Shown in pieces: positions 35,939 to 45,056 of a DNA stretch of 64,000 nucleotides. The position numbers were made by a program, and so were the translations under genes. The notes beneath the pieces are model-generated. The model saw only the letters and a list, made by a program, of their open reading frames with translations. It was not told the origin of the DNA and did not search any database. Positions within the stretch are counted from its first letter, which is position 1. Each line of letters opens with the position of its first letter. The DNA lies in contig NZ_BMQP01000007.1 in assembly GCF_014648175.1 (NCBI RefSeq), forward strand, positions 62,001 to 126,000. The letters are read 5' to 3'. Source of the DNA: Planobispora rosea. Lineage in GTDB: Bacteria > Actinomycetota > Actinomycetes > Streptosporangiales > Streptosporangiaceae.

Positions 35939-36897
35939 TGCTGGAGACCTCCGCACGGCTGCTCAAGCTGCTGTCACTTCTGCAGACCCGTCGTGACTGG
36001 TCCGGCGCCGAGCTCGCCGGACGGCTGGGCGTCACCGCGCGCACGGTCCGCAGAGATGTGGGACGGCTGCGCCGGCTGGGCTACCCGGTCCACGCCACCC
36101 AGGGCACCGCCGGTTACCGGCTGGGGGCCGGCGCGTCGCTGCCGCCCCTGCTGCTCGACGACGAGGAGGCGGTCGCCGTGGCGGTCGGGCTCCGCACGGC
36201 GGCGGGCGGTTCGGTCGCCGGGATCGAGGAGACCTCGCGGCGGGCGCTGGCCAAACTCGAACAGGTCCTGCCCTCCCGGCTGCGCCACCGGGTGAACACG
36301 CTGAACACCGTTACCGTCCGGGTCGGCGGTACCGGGTCCGCGGTCAGCCCGGACACGCTGATGGTGATCGCCGAGGCCTGCCGCCGGCGCGAACGGCTGC
36401 GCTTCGACTACGCGAGCCCGCGCGGCGGCGAGACGGTCCGATCCGTCGAGCCGCACAGCCTGGTCAGCTTCGAACGGCACTGGTACCTCGTCGCCTGGGA
36501 CACCGGCCGAGACGACTGGCGCACCTTCCGGGTGGACCGGCTGACCCCCCGCACCCCCACCGGCCCGCGGTTCCCACCCAGGCAACCGCCCGACGGCGAT
36601 GTCGCGACCTACCTGGCGCACCGGCTGTCATCACGGACCTGGCCGTTCCAGGCGACCGTCACCCTGCACGAGTCCGCCGAGGCGGTGGCCGGCCGGGTCT
36701 GGCCGGGCATGGGCGTGGTCGAGGCCGTCGACGACCACAGCTGCCTGCTGCACGTCGGCGCCGACACCCCGTCGGACCTGGTCTGGATGATCACTTCGGT
36801 GGACGCCGACTTCACCCTCGTCAGCGGCCCGCCCGCCCTCACCGGCGCCCTCCGCGCCCAGGCCGACCGCTGCCTGCGCGCCGTACGGACGACATAG
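35938..36897 (+). CDS. HTH-WYL transcription regulator (YafY type)
   Basis: 319 aa. N-terminal HTH_11 region: [40 protein letters not shown] and the wing [20 protein letters not shown]. The WYL domain follows ([40 protein letters not shown]) and then a C-terminal part with [20 protein letters not shown] domains bind nucleic-acid or nucleotide ligands in several systems. Here the divergent epoxide hydrolase is the probable target. WYL regulators also occur with defence genes, but none is present here. Confidence 0.92.
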   Translation: MLETSARLLKLLSLLQTRRDWSGAELAGRLGVTARTVRRDVGRLRRLGYPVHATQGTAGYRLGAGASLPPLLLDDEEAVAVAVGLRTAAGGSVAGIEETSRRALAKLEQVLPSRLRHRVNTLNTVTVRVGGTGSAVSPDTLMVIAEACRRRERLRFDYASPRGGETVRSVEPHSLVSFERHWYLVAWDTGRDDWRTFRVDRLTPRTPTGPRFPPRQPPDGDVATYLAHRLSSRTWPFQATVTLHESAEAVAGRVWPGMGVVEAVDDHSCLLHVGADTPSDLVWMITSVDADFTLVSGPPALTGALRAQADRCLRAVRTT

Positions 36898-36945
36898 CCG
36901 TCCGGGGATCCGCACTCCGGCGTCCCCACCAGCACCGTGCGGGGG

Positions 36946-37755
36946 TCAGAGGAGGCGGTCCTTGAGGAAGCCGGTCACGGCCCGGTTGAAGGACTCCGGC
37001 TGCTCGATCGCGCTCAGGTGACCGGCTTTCTCGATCACGGTCAGGCGGCCGTCGGGGACCGCGTCCGTCATCGCCTCGGCGTCGGACAGCGGTGACAGCT
37101 CGTCCTCCTCGCCGACGATCACGAGGACGGGCACCTTCAACGCCCGGAGGGTGTCGAAGGAGTCGGGGCGGGCGGCCATGGCCCGCTGGGCCCAGGCGAC
37201 GGCGCCCGGCGGGGCCGACTGCACCAGGCCGCGGACGCGGCCGAACACCATCGCCCGGCGCTGCTTGGTGGTGGGGCCCACCAGGGCCGGGAGCACCTCC
37301 TCGATCAGGACCGACGTGCCCCGCTCAAGGACGGCGGCGGCGATGCGCTCGCGGTTGGCCTGCGCGGCCTCGGAGTCGGCGGTCGCCTTGGTGTCCGCGA
37401 GGATCACTCCCAGGATCCGGTCGGGATGCCGCCGGCACAGGGCCATCGTCACGTAGCCGCCCATGGACTGGCCGCCGACCACGGCGCGGTCGATGCCCTC
37501 CTCGTCGAGGAGGCGGACGACGTCGTCGGCCATCAGGTCGAGCGACGGGTCGTCGTCGCCGAGCATCGAGCCGCCGAATCCGCGCAGGTCCGGAGTGATC
37601 ACCTTGCAGGTGGCGGCCAGGCCTTCGCGCTGGGCCAGCCACATGGTGGACGACATCGGGAACGCGTGGAGAAGGATGACCGGAAGTCCCTCGCCCGCCG
37701 ATCGTGTGTACAGGCGCACGCCGTCCACCGTAATCGCGGACTCCCGATCTGACAC
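36946..37755 (-). CDS. Alpha/beta hydrolase
   Basis: 269 aa from GTG at 37755. Catalytic triad visible: the nucleophile elbow GGQSMGGYVTMALCRRHPDR (Ser), Asp in VIVGEEDELSPLSDAEAM and His in EKAGHLSAIEQPESF. The oxyanion His-Ala-Phe turn is ILLHAFPMSSTMW. Subfamily resembles 3-oxoadipate enol-lactonase and other esterases, but the substrate is not predictable. It is last in a tight minus-strand run, 18 bp after the SDR stop. Confidence 0.88.
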   Translation of the reverse strand: MSDRESAITVDGVRLYTRSAGEGLPVILLHAFPMSSTMWLAQREGLAATCKVITPDLRGFGGSMLGDDDPSLDLMADDVVRLLDEEGIDRAVVGGQSMGGYVTMALCRRHPDRILGVILADTKATADSEAAQANRERIAAAVLERGTSVLIEEVLPALVGPTTKQRRAMVFGRVRGLVQSAPPGAVAWAQRAMAARPDSFDTLRALKVPVLVIVGEEDELSPLSDAEAMTDAVPDGRLTVIEKAGHLSAIEQPESFNRAVTGFLKDRLL

Positions 37756-37773
37756 CCCTTGACTGGCGATCAG

Positions 37774-38535
37774 TTATGAGGTCGTGGTCACTCCGCCGTC
37801 CACGAAGAGCACCTGACCGGTCATGTAGGCGGAGGCCTCGCTCGCCAGGAAGACGGCCGGGTGGGCCATCTCCTCGGGGGTGCCCCAGCGGCGCATGGGC
37901 ACGGTCTGGACGGTGGTCTGGTTCGACGCCGGGTCCTCCCAGAGGTTCCGGTTGAGGTCGGTGGCGGTCCAGCCGGGGCACAGCGCGTTGACCCGCACGC
38001 CGTTGCCGGCCCATTCCAGGGCGAGGCTCTTGGTCAGCGCGACGAGCCCGGCCTTGGCCGCGGCGTAGGCGGCCAGGAACGGGGCGCCCTTGGCGGCCAC
38101 CGAGGCCACGTTGATCACCGAACCCGAGCCGCGCTCCAGCAGGTGCGGGGCGACGGCGTGGCAGACGGCCATGGCGGAGTCGAGGTTGAGCTTCATCAGC
38201 TTGTCCCAGCCGGACAGCCGCAGGTCCTTGAACGGGACCATGAAGTTGGAGCCGCCCGCGTTGTTGACGACCACATCGACGTGGCCGAGGGTCTCCACGG
38301 CCTGCCGTACGGCCTGCGCGGCGGCGTCCCGGTCGGTGAGGTCCGCCGGGATCACCACGGCCTTGCGCCCGTGGACCTCGACCTCCCCGGCGGTCTCGGC
38401 CAGCGACTCGGCCGACCGGGAGACGAGGGCGACGTCGGCGCCGGCCCGCGCGAACGCCACCGCGACCGCCCGTCCGATGCCACGCGACGCCCCGGTGACG
38501 AACGCCCTCTTCCCGGAAAGATCGAACGCCTGCAC
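37774..38535 (-). CDS. SDR family oxidoreductase (FabG-like)
   Basis: 253 aa, Rossmann fold. The cofactor site is GKRAFVTGASRGIGRAVAVA. NNAGGSNFMVPFKDL carries the Asn, the Ser and Tyr-x-x-x-Lys catalytic set is VASVAAKGAPFLAAYAAAKA, and the PG motif is ALCPGWTATDLNRNLWEDP. Probably reduces 3-oxoacyl or similar ketones with NAD(P)H. Its place in a run with 3-hydroxyacyl-CoA dehydrogenase and two hydrolases fits lipid or secondary-acid metabolism. Confidence 0.9.
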   Translation of the reverse strand: MQAFDLSGKRAFVTGASRGIGRAVAVAFARAGADVALVSRSAESLAETAGEVEVHGRKAVVIPADLTDRDAAAQAVRQAVETLGHVDVVVNNAGGSNFMVPFKDLRLSGWDKLMKLNLDSAMAVCHAVAPHLLERGSGSVINVASVAAKGAPFLAAYAAAKAGLVALTKSLALEWAGNGVRVNALCPGWTATDLNRNLWEDPASNQTTVQTVPMRRWGTPEEMAHPAVFLASEASAYMTGQVLFVDGGVTTTS

Positions 38536-38592
38536 GGCCGCCTCCTCCTCGTTCGCGGAGCCGCACCGCGCGGCCCCGAACCGAACAAGATT

Positions 38593-39306
38593 CTACGAGT
38601 CGGCGACCTCGGTCGGCAGGGGGTGGGCGGCCGGGTTCACCCGGCGGACGATCTCGTCCAGCACGATCCGCACGTACGGCTCGCCGACCCACAGGTGCTT
38701 GGCGCCGTCCACCCCGACGACCTCGGCCTGCGGCACCCGGGCGAACCGGGTCCGGGCCTCCTCCGGCCGGAGGTAGTCATCGAACTCGGGGACCAGCGCG
38801 GTCAGCGGGCGGCCGAACGCGGCCCAGGCGTCGAGGTCGGCGTCGGTGGCCCGGTGCAGCGGCGGGGAGAGCAGGATGGCGGCCCGCACCAGCGGATCGT
38901 GCCCCCACTTGAGGACCAGCTCGGTGCCGAAGGACCAGCCGACCAGCCAGACGGAGGGCAGGTCGTGGAACTCGGCGTACTCCAGGGCCGCGGCGACGTC
39001 GAACCGTTCGCCCTCGCCGCCGTCGAAGGCCCCCTCGGAGGCTCCGCGCTCGGAGGAGGTGCCGCGCGTGTTGAACCGCAGGACCGCGAGGTCGGCCAGG
39101 GCGGGCAGCCGGTTGGCGGCCTTCTTGTAGACGTGGCTGTCCATCATGCCCCCGTGCGTGGGCAGCGGGTGCAGGCAGACCAGCGTGGCGACGGGGGGCC
39201 GCTCCGGGGGGAGGGCCAGCTCGCCCACGAGCGTCAGTCCGTCGGCCGTGTGCAGCTCGATCGGCTCGCGCCTGGCGGGCAGGACCGTAGAGGCCCGGAT
39301 CTCCAT
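38593..39306 (-). CDS. Alpha/beta hydrolase, 'alpha/beta-type' (YdeN/serine aminopeptidase-like) small hydrolase
   Basis: 237 aa from ATG at 39306 (AAGGGA upstream; the in-frame ATG at 39336 lies within a 22-bp repeat). Seen: LVCLHPLPTHGGMMDSHVYK, VLRFNTRGTSSERGASEGAF, the nucleophile turn WLVGWSFGTELVLKWG (Gly-Trp-Ser-Phe-Gly), and the Asp/His part (EVVGVDGAKHLWVGEPY). It resembles an actinobacterial family of short alpha/beta hydrolases. Substrate unknown. It is 58 bp before the SDR gene. Confidence 0.82.
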   Translation of the reverse strand: MEIRASTVLPARREPIELHTADGLTLVGELALPPERPPVATLVCLHPLPTHGGMMDSHVYKKAANRLPALADLAVLRFNTRGTSSERGASEGAFDGGEGERFDVAAALEYAEFHDLPSVWLVGWSFGTELVLKWGHDPLVRAAILLSPPLHRATDADLDAWAAFGRPLTALVPEFDDYLRPEEARTRFARVPQAEVVGVDGAKHLWVGEPYVRIVLDEIVRRVNPAAHPLPTEVADS

Positions 39307-39330
39307 CTCATCCCTTTCGTGACCGGCCCG

Positions 39331-39396
39331 TTCCATGGCCGGTGATCGGTGTCTCCATGGCCGGTGATCGGTGTTTCGGCGGCCGGTGTCAGTATC
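39331..39396. repeat. 22-bp tandem repeat at the end of the small 39.4-kb gene
   Basis: Units at 39331-39352 and 39353-39374 are nearly identical (core CCATGGCCGGTGATCGGTGT). A third, diverged unit (39375-39396) includes the TGA stop (39389-39391) of the 106-aa gene. The array also fills the ribosome-binding side of the next gene. Confidence 0.75.
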
Positions 39397-39709
39397 GGCT
39401 CCGGCCGGGGCCCCGCCGGATGCGGTTGCGCCAGCACGCGGTGTGCCAGTGCCTGCGCTCGTGCTCCCCGCCCGCCCAGGCGGGCCAGCTCACCAGGTGC
39501 GGCAGGCCCGGCCTGATCTCCTGGTCGCAGCCCGGGCACCGGTAGACCTTGTCGGCTCCCGCGCCGGTGACCCGGCGCACGTGCCAGTCGCCGTCCGGCC
39601 ACTCCTCGACCTGGCCGACGCCGGGTACGGGCCCCCCGACGGGCCGGATGGGACCCCGGCCGCCGCCCCGGTCGAAGGGGTCCATCCGGCGCGCCTTGCG
39701 CGGGCTCAC
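39389..39709 (-). CDS. Small Cys/His-rich conserved protein
   Basis: 106 aa from GTG at 39709, which overlaps the 3-hydroxyacyl-CoA dehydrogenase stop as GTGA. Conserved core: EWPDGDWHVRRVTGAGADKV, YRCPGCDQEIRPGLPHLVSW, HERRHWHTACWRNR. The CPGC pair and the His/Cys in RRHWHTACW suggest a zinc ribbon. The same family is common in actinobacteria, where it is annotated loosely as an ATP/GTP-binding protein without evidence. N-terminal 35 residues are disordered. Confidence 0.85.
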   Translation of the reverse strand: MSPRKARRMDPFDRGGGRGPIRPVGGPVPGVGQVEEWPDGDWHVRRVTGAGADKVYRCPGCDQEIRPGLPHLVSWPAWAGGEHERRHWHTACWRNRIRRGPGRSRY

Positions 39710-41178
39710 GGCGCAAGGTCGCGGATGCTCCGCACCCCGGCCGTGACGAGCTGGTCGAGCAGCGGCGCGGGGGCGAAGGACGGCTCGCGGTACTCGGCGT
39801 ACAGGGCGCGCAGGCCGTCGCGGACGGTCTCCAGGCCCAGCCGGTCGAGTGTCTCGAAGGGCCCGGCCGGGTAGCCGCAGCCGAGCTTCATGGCCGTGTC
39901 GATGTCCTCGATGGAGGCGTAGCCGGACTCGTACATCCGCACGGCGTCGTTGAGGTACGGGTACAGCAGGGCGTCGACCACGAACTCGGCCCGGTCCCTG
40001 CACGGTACCGGGGTCCGGCCGATGATGCGCAGCAGGCCGTGCGCGACCCGGGCGGCGTCCGGGGAGGTGAGCACGGTGGAGGCGATCTCGGCCACCTGGT
40101 CTCCGACCAGGTGCAGGCCGACCAGGCGGTCGGGGTGCGGGAGCCGTACGGCCCGCTCGACCACGGGGGTGTGGGACAGCGCCAGGACCAGCTCGGCGCC
40201 CTCCGGATCGACGATCTTGAATCCGGCTCCGGAGAGCCGGGCGGAGAACTCCTCGGCGCCCTCGCCGAGGACCGCGACCGAGGCGGCCGACGGCTTCTCG
40301 TGGGGCGAGGGGCTCCGGGGCTCCTCGGCGCGGTGGAAGCCCTCGCCGGACTTGCGGCCGAGCCGTCCGGCGGTGACGAGCTCGCGCAGGATCGGCGCCG
40401 GGGCGTGGCGGCGGTCGCGGGTCTCCCGGAACAGGACCTCGCAGATCTCGTAGGAGGTGTCCAGGCCGATCAGGTCGAGCAGGGCGAAGGGGCCCATGGG
40501 GAAGCCGGCGCCCAGCCTCATCGCGGCGTCGATGTCGTCCCGGCCGGCCAGGCCGTTCTCCAGCAGGACGGCAGCCTGGTTGAGGTAGGGCAGCAGGAGC
40601 CGGTTGACCACGAACCCGGCGCGGTCCCCGACGGTCACCGGGGTCTTGCCGAGGCGGCGCGCGAGGTCGGCCACCTCGCCGGCGAGGCCGTCGTCGGTGG
40701 TCACGGTCCGGACCACCTCGACCAGCCTCATGACCGGAGCGGGGTTGAAGAAGTGCATGCCGACGACCCGGCCGGGCCGGGTGGTGGTGGCCGCGATCGC
40801 GGTGACCGAGAGCGAGGAGGTGTTGGTGGCCAGCACCGCGGACGGCTTGCAGACCCGGTCGAGGTCGGTGAACAGGGCCCGCTTGTAGTCCATGACCTCG
40901 GGGATGGCCTCGATGACCAGGTCGGCGTCCGCGAGGTCCTCCAGGGAGGTGGTGAAGGACACCCTGCCGAGGATCTCCGCCCGCTCCGCCTCGGTCAGCT
41001 TGCCCCGCGCGAGGGCCCGGCCGGTGGAGCCCTCCAGGTGACCGCGGCCCCGCTCCAGTGCCGCGGGGTCGGCCTCGACCCCGGTCACCGCGAGTCCCGC
41101 GCGGGCGAACACCTCGGCGATCCCCGCGCCCATCGTGCCCAGGCCGACCACGCCGACCGTCTCAAAGGTGCCCGCCAT
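39706..41178 (-). CDS. 3-hydroxyacyl-CoA dehydrogenase (duplicated C-terminal domain)
   Basis: 490 aa from ATG at 41178 (GGGGAGAG upstream). NAD-binding site VGVVGLGTMGAGIAEVFARA, then EAIPEVMDYKRALFTDLDR, the catalytic His region GMHFFNPAPVMRLVEVVRT and RVVGDRAGF/NRLLLPYLN. The C-terminal dehydrogenase domain appears twice (VNRLLLPYLNQAAVLLENGL and FVVDALLYPYLNDAVRMYES), as in PaaH/FadB2-like enzymes. Oxidises 3-hydroxyacyl-CoA in beta-oxidation or aromatic degradation. It leads the five-gene minus-strand run. Confidence 0.93.
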   Translation of the reverse strand: MAGTFETVGVVGLGTMGAGIAEVFARAGLAVTGVEADPAALERGRGHLEGSTGRALARGKLTEAERAEILGRVSFTTSLEDLADADLVIEAIPEVMDYKRALFTDLDRVCKPSAVLATNTSSLSVTAIAATTTRPGRVVGMHFFNPAPVMRLVEVVRTVTTDDGLAGEVADLARRLGKTPVTVGDRAGFVVNRLLLPYLNQAAVLLENGLAGRDDIDAAMRLGAGFPMGPFALLDLIGLDTSYEICEVLFRETRDRRHAPAPILRELVTAGRLGRKSGEGFHRAEEPRSPSPHEKPSAASVAVLGEGAEEFSARLSGAGFKIVDPEGAELVLALSHTPVVERAVRLPHPDRLVGLHLVGDQVAEIASTVLTSPDAARVAHGLLRIIGRTPVPCRDRAEFVVDALLYPYLNDAVRMYESGYASIEDIDTAMKLGCGYPAGPFETLDRLGLETVRDGLRALYAEYREPSFAPAPLLDQLVTAGVRSIRDLAP

Positions 41179-41371
41179 CGACTCTCCCCATCGCACCGAG
41201 AACGCGCTGCCGCCGGAGCTGCCCGCCCCGGCACCCATCAGTCTCCCAGAGATGACCTACCCGCCTCACCGGCCGGGTGCCCCATCCGGCCCTCCTCTTC
41301 CAACCTCAGGAAAGCACTTGAATGAGAGTTGAGTCTCCCCTAGTGTTTGAGTAGATGAGTGAGGAGAGACG

Positions 41372-41815
41372 ATGAGAGAGCACCTCACGCCCGAAGACGC
41401 CCTGCGGCACATCGGCGACGTCGAGCGGCGCGCGCGCAGGCCCGCGCGGACGACGGGGCTGATCCTCCTGGTCATGGGCGTCGCCAACATCCCCTACTGG
41501 CTGGCGATGTCGCTCGGCCCCGACTGGTCCAAGTACGCGGCGATGATCTCGTGGTTCATCATGACGACCTTCATCCTCGTCCTCGGACACCGCTGGTCCC
41601 AGCAGGCGCAGGACCGCGAGGTGACCTGGATCAACAGGCCCACCGGGCCGGTGACGGCCACCACCCTCGTCATGACCGCCGTGATGGTGGTGGGCACGTT
41701 CCTCATGCCGGAGCACCCGGGCGCCGGCTGGATCACGCTGATCGTCGCGCTGGCGGTCTGCACGAGCCTGCCGATGTTCTACGGGGCCTGGCGGATCCTC
41801 CGGGCGGAAAGGTGA
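41372..41815 (+). CDS. Four-helix membrane protein of an ABC operon
   Basis: 147 aa, ATG at 41372 with GAGGAGAG upstream. After a charged N-terminus (HLTPEDALRHIGDVERRARR) come four hydrophobic segments: TGLILLVMGVANIPYWLAM, MISWFIMTTFILVLGH, ATTLVMTAVMVVGTFLM and GWITLIVALAVCTSLPMFYG. No recognised domain. It is translationally coupled (GTGA) to a small winged-helix gene and then an ABC transporter, so it may be a sensor or accessory part of that transporter. The upstream gap (41200-41371) is AT-richer and holds the promoter. Confidence 0.75.
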   Translation: MREHLTPEDALRHIGDVERRARRPARTTGLILLVMGVANIPYWLAMSLGPDWSKYAAMISWFIMTTFILVLGHRWSQQAQDREVTWINRPTGPVTATTLVMTAVMVVGTFLMPEHPGAGWITLIVALAVCTSLPMFYGAWRILRAER

Positions 41816-42123
41816 GCGGCAACGGCTCGCACCTGCGCCACCAGCTGGACGACCTCATCCACGCGCCGGTCCGGCTGTCGATCATGGCTGCCCTGGCCGC
41901 CGCGGACAAGGCCGAGTTCCGCTTCCTGCGGGACACGATCGAGGTGAGCGACTCCCTGCTCTCCAAGCACATCATCACCCTGGAGGAGGCCGGTTACGTC
42001 GAGGTGGAGAAGGTGTTCGTGGGCAAGCGCCCGCGCACCTGGCTCTCCCTCACCGACGTCGGGCGGCGCGCCTTCCAGGACTATGTCTCCGTGTTGAAAC
42101 GACTGACCGAGGGATCCCCCTGA
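41812..42123 (+). CDS. Small winged-helix regulator (HTH_34/MarR-like)
   Basis: 103 aa from GTG at 41812. HLRHQLDDLIHAPVRLSIMA, then VSDSLLSKHIITLEEAGYVE with the recognition helix and VGKRPRTWLSLTDVGRRAFQ as the wing. This type of short regulator is usually encoded beside the ABC transporter it represses. It overlaps the membrane protein by GTGA and the ATPase by TGATG, so four genes are one operon. Autorepression is likely (inference). Confidence 0.9.
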   Translation: MSGNGSHLRHQLDDLIHAPVRLSIMAALAAADKAEFRFLRDTIEVSDSLLSKHIITLEEAGYVEVEKVFVGKRPRTWLSLTDVGRRAFQDYVSVLKRLTEGSP

Positions 42124-43001
42124 TGATCGAGATAGATGATCTCCACAAACGGTACGGCGACAAAACCGCCCTGGACGGAGTCTCCTTCTCCGTGAAGCCG
42201 GGTGAGATGTTCGGCTTCGTCGGCGCGAACGGCGCCGGCAAGACGACCACGATGCGCATCCTGATGGGAGTCCTCACCGCCGACTCCGGGCAGGTGCGCC
42301 GGGACGGCAGAGCGCTGACGTTCGACGACCGGCGCAGGTTCGGCTACATGCCCGAGGAGCGCGGGCTCTACCAGAAGATGAAGGTCGCCGAGCAGGTGCA
42401 CTACTTCGGGCAGCTCAACGGCCTGTCCCCGAAGGAGGCGGCGAAGGCCACCGGCGATCTGCTCGAACGGCTCGCGCTCACCGAGCGCGCCGGTGACGAG
42501 GTGGGCGCGCTCTCCCTGGGCAACCAGCAGCGCGTGCAGCTCGCCGTCGCGCTGGTGCACGATCCCGAGGTGCTCGTGCTGGACGAACCCTTCTCCGGGC
42601 TGGACCCCATCGCCGTCGACGCGCTGGCCGAGGTGCTCGCCGAGCGCCGCGCGGCGGGCGTGCCGGTGCTCTTCTCCAGCCACCAGCTGGATCTCGTCGA
42701 GCGGCTGTGCGACTCGGTCGGCATCATCTCGGCCGGCCGCATGGTGGCCAGCGACACGGTGGAGGCGCTCCGGGCCCGGGAGGGACGCCGCCTGCTGAAG
42801 GTGGTGGTGCGGGGGGCGGCCCCCGACTGGCCGACCGGCTTGAGCGGAAATATCACGAAAAACGGTGATGAGGTGCTCTTCGCCGACGCGAACGGAAGCG
42901 ATCAGGAGATCCTGCGGGCCGCCACGGCGGCGGGGGCGGTGGAGCACTTCGGCTGGGAACGGCCCACGCTCACCGAGATCTTCCGGGAGGCAGTGGCATG
43001 A
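42123..43001 (+). CDS. ABC transporter ATPase, NatA/CcmA-like
   Basis: 292 aa. Walker A FGFVGANGAGKTTTMRILMG, Q-loop region RRFGYMPEERGLYQKMKVAE, signature LSLGNQQRVQLAVAL (a degenerate LSGGQ, reading Leu-Gly-Asn), Walker B VLVLDEPFSGLDPIAVDAL and H-loop LFSSHQLDLVERLCDSVG. Works with the permease that follows by ATGA overlap. Substrate unknown: Na+/drug/peptide exporters share this layout. Confidence 0.93.
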   Translation: MIEIDDLHKRYGDKTALDGVSFSVKPGEMFGFVGANGAGKTTTMRILMGVLTADSGQVRRDGRALTFDDRRRFGYMPEERGLYQKMKVAEQVHYFGQLNGLSPKEAAKATGDLLERLALTERAGDEVGALSLGNQQRVQLAVALVHDPEVLVLDEPFSGLDPIAVDALAEVLAERRAAGVPVLFSSHQLDLVERLCDSVGIISAGRMVASDTVEALRAREGRRLLKVVVRGAAPDWPTGLSGNITKNGDEVLFADANGSDQEILRAATAAGAVEHFGWERPTLTEIFREAVA

Positions 43002-44155
43002 ACGGGCTGTGGCTGGTCGCGCGGCGTGAGATCGTCACGCGCGGCCGTACCAAGGGATTCGTCGTCGGCCTGGTGCTGAGCGCGGTCCTGGTCGGCGCCC
43101 TCGCCGTCCTGCCCCGGCTCTTCTCCGGTCCCGACTCCTTCACCGTGGGCGTCGTGAACTCCCCGGCGCTGCAGTCCGCGCTCGCCGGGGCGGCCGGGAA
43201 CGCCGGGGACGCCGAGGTCACCGCCAAGCCGTTCGCCGACGAGGCCGCGGCGCGCAAGGCCGTCCTCGACGGCGACGTGGACGCCGCCGTGGTGGGTGAC
43301 CGCAGGACGCTGGCCGACGGGGAGGTGGACGGGGAGCTCGGCGCGCTGCTGGAGAGCGCGCACCAGACGGCGCAGACGCAGAAGCAGCTGGCCGAGGCGG
43401 GCCTGGACCCGGCCAAGGTCTCCGCGGCGATGCGGGTCACCCCGCTGGAGCAGGTCTCCGTCGGCACCGACACCCGCTACGAGGGGGTCCGGACGGGGAT
43501 CGCGTTCCTGCTGGTCATGGTGCTGTTCTTCCTGCTCCTGCAGCCGTCGATGTACGTCGCGATGGGCGTGGTCGAGGAGAAGGGAAGCCGCATCGTCGAG
43601 ATCCTCCTCACCTCGATCCGCCCCTGGCAGCTGCTCGGCGGCAAGATCCTGGGGCTGGGAGTCCTGGCGCTGGCCAACCTCGTCGTGCTCATCGTGGCCG
43701 GGCTGGGCGCCGCCGCCGCGACCGGCTTCTCCGCCGACCTGCCGCCCGGCATGACCGGCATCGTGCTCGGCACGCTGTTCTGGTTCCTGCTCGGCTACGC
43801 CTTCTTCGCCACCATGGCCGCCGCGCTCAGCTCGCTGGTCTCCCGGCAGGAGGAGGTGAGCAGCGTCATCAGCCCGCTGACGTTGCTGATCATGGCCACC
43901 TACTTCGTCTCCTACTTCGCGGCCGTCGAGCCCGGCAGCCCGGTGGCCCGCATCCTCTCGATCATCCCGCCGTTCTCCACGATGGTCATGCCGGTCCGTA
44001 CGGCCGGCGGCGGGGTGCCGCTCTGGGAGATCGGCCTGGCCGCGGCGTTGATGGCCGCGGCGACGGCGGGGATGCTCGTGCTGGGCGCCCGCATCTACGA
44101 GCGCGCGGTCCTGCGCACCGGCGCCCGGATCAAGCTCTCGGAGGTCGTGCGCTGA
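42998..44155 (+). CDS. ABC-2 type permease, NatB-like
   Basis: 385 aa. N-terminal helix [20 protein letters not shown] and a large extracytoplasmic loop of ~150 residues ([20 protein letters not shown]). Then five to six helices: [78 protein letters not shown] and [20 protein letters not shown]. The [20 protein letters not shown] segment is typical of ABC2_membrane_3. It is the export channel of the ATPase encoded just upstream, and the last gene before two strong hairpins. Confidence 0.9.
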   Translation: MNGLWLVARREIVTRGRTKGFVVGLVLSAVLVGALAVLPRLFSGPDSFTVGVVNSPALQSALAGAAGNAGDAEVTAKPFADEAAARKAVLDGDVDAAVVGDRRTLADGEVDGELGALLESAHQTAQTQKQLAEAGLDPAKVSAAMRVTPLEQVSVGTDTRYEGVRTGIAFLLVMVLFFLLLQPSMYVAMGVVEEKGSRIVEILLTSIRPWQLLGGKILGLGVLALANLVVLIVAGLGAAAATGFSADLPPGMTGIVLGTLFWFLLGYAFFATMAAALSSLVSRQEEVSSVISPLTLLIMATYFVSYFAAVEPGSPVARILSIIPPFSTMVMPVRTAGGGVPLWEIGLAAALMAAATAGMLVLGARIYERAVLRTGARIKLSEVVR

Positions 44156-44163
44156 CGGGCGCG

Positions 44164-44250
44164 CACCGGGTACGGTCACGGCCCGCCAGGTGGGACCGTA
44201 CCCGGTGTCCGGCGAGGCGACCGGCCGTCCGCTTCGGCGGGCGGCCGGTC
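44164..44250. terminator. Two hairpins in tandem after the ABC operon, the second with a UUCG loop
   Basis: First: CACCGGGTACGGTC (44164-44177) and GACCGTACCCGGTG (44194-44207), perfect 14-bp arms. Second: GACCGGCCGTCCGC (44219-44232), loop TTCG, then GCGGGCGGCCGGTC (44237-44250), 14 bp with one G-U pair. The second ends 26 bp before the nucS start. Confidence 0.8.
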
Positions 44251-44276
44251 CCGTCCGGCCGGTAGGGTGGTCCTCC

Positions 44277-44939
44277 ATGCGGCTGGTCATCGCGCGTTGC
44301 AGCGTGGATTACGTGGGTAAGCTCACCGCCCATCTCCCGATGGCGCCCCGGCTGATCCTCATCAAGGCGGACAGCAGCGTGTCGATCCACGCCGACGACC
44401 GGGCCTTCAAGCCGCTGAACTGGATGAACCCGCCGTGCAAGCTCCGCGAGGACGGGGGCGTCTGGACGGTGACCCACGGCAAGACCGGCGAGAAGCTCAT
44501 CCTCACCATGGAGGAGATCCTCCACGACTCCAGCCACGAGCTCGGCGTGGACCCCGGCCTGATCAAGGACGGCGTCGAGGCGCACCTGCAGGAGCTGCTC
44601 GCCGAGCACATCACCACGCTGGGAGCGGGCTACACGCTGATCCGGCGGGAGTACATGACGGCGATCGGGCCGGTGGACATCCTCTGCCGCGACCACAGCG
44701 GCGCGACCGTGGCGGTCGAGATCAAGCGCCGGGGCGAGATCGACGGCGTCGAACAGCTCACCCGCTATCTGGAGCTGCTCAACCGGGATCCGCTGCTGGC
44801 CCCGGTGCGGGGCGTGTTCGCCGCCCAGGAGATCAAGCCTCAGGCCCGCGTGCTCGCCACCGACCGGGGCATCGACTGCGTGACCCTCGACTACGACGCG
44901 CTGCGCGGCATCGAGCCGGAGAACCCCACGCTGTTCTGA
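44277..44939 (+). CDS. nucS: Endonuclease NucS (mismatch-specific)
   Basis: 220 aa from ATG at 44277 (the frame further 5' overlaps the hairpin region). It replaces MutS/MutL mismatch repair in actinobacteria. N-terminal [20 protein letters not shown], then [20 protein letters not shown]. The nuclease core is [20 protein letters not shown] with the Asp/Glu-x-Lys motif, followed by [20 protein letters not shown]. The C-terminal NPTLF resembles the beta-clamp binding tip known for NucS. In mycobacteria the same gene is in this chromosomal block (Rv1321). An 18-bp tandem repeat follows immediately. Confidence 0.95.
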   Translation: MRLVIARCSVDYVGKLTAHLPMAPRLILIKADSSVSIHADDRAFKPLNWMNPPCKLREDGGVWTVTHGKTGEKLILTMEEILHDSSHELGVDPGLIKDGVEAHLQELLAEHITTLGAGYTLIRREYMTAIGPVDILCRDHSGATVAVEIKRRGEIDGVEQLTRYLELLNRDPLLAPVRGVFAAQEIKPQARVLATDRGIDCVTLDYDALRGIEPENPTLF

Positions 44940-44975
44940 TCCCCTGCGGACCCCGGCTCCCCTGCGGACCCCGGC
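44940..44975. repeat. 18-bp tandem repeat directly after nucS
   Basis: TCCCCTGCGGACCCCGGC at 44940-44957 and 44958-44975, perfect, starting at the base after the nucS TGA (44937-44939). Confidence 0.85.
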
Positions 44976-45056
44976 CCCCGTGTCCTCCGTCCGGAGGACA
45001 GCCCGTTCCACCGGTCGTCGGTACCGCGTGATCGGCGTTCTCGCGACGATCGGGAC

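Noticed and set aside
35938..36897. WYL regulator as a defence-system regulator
   Set aside because: Its divergent neighbour is an epoxide hydrolase and nothing defence-related is near.
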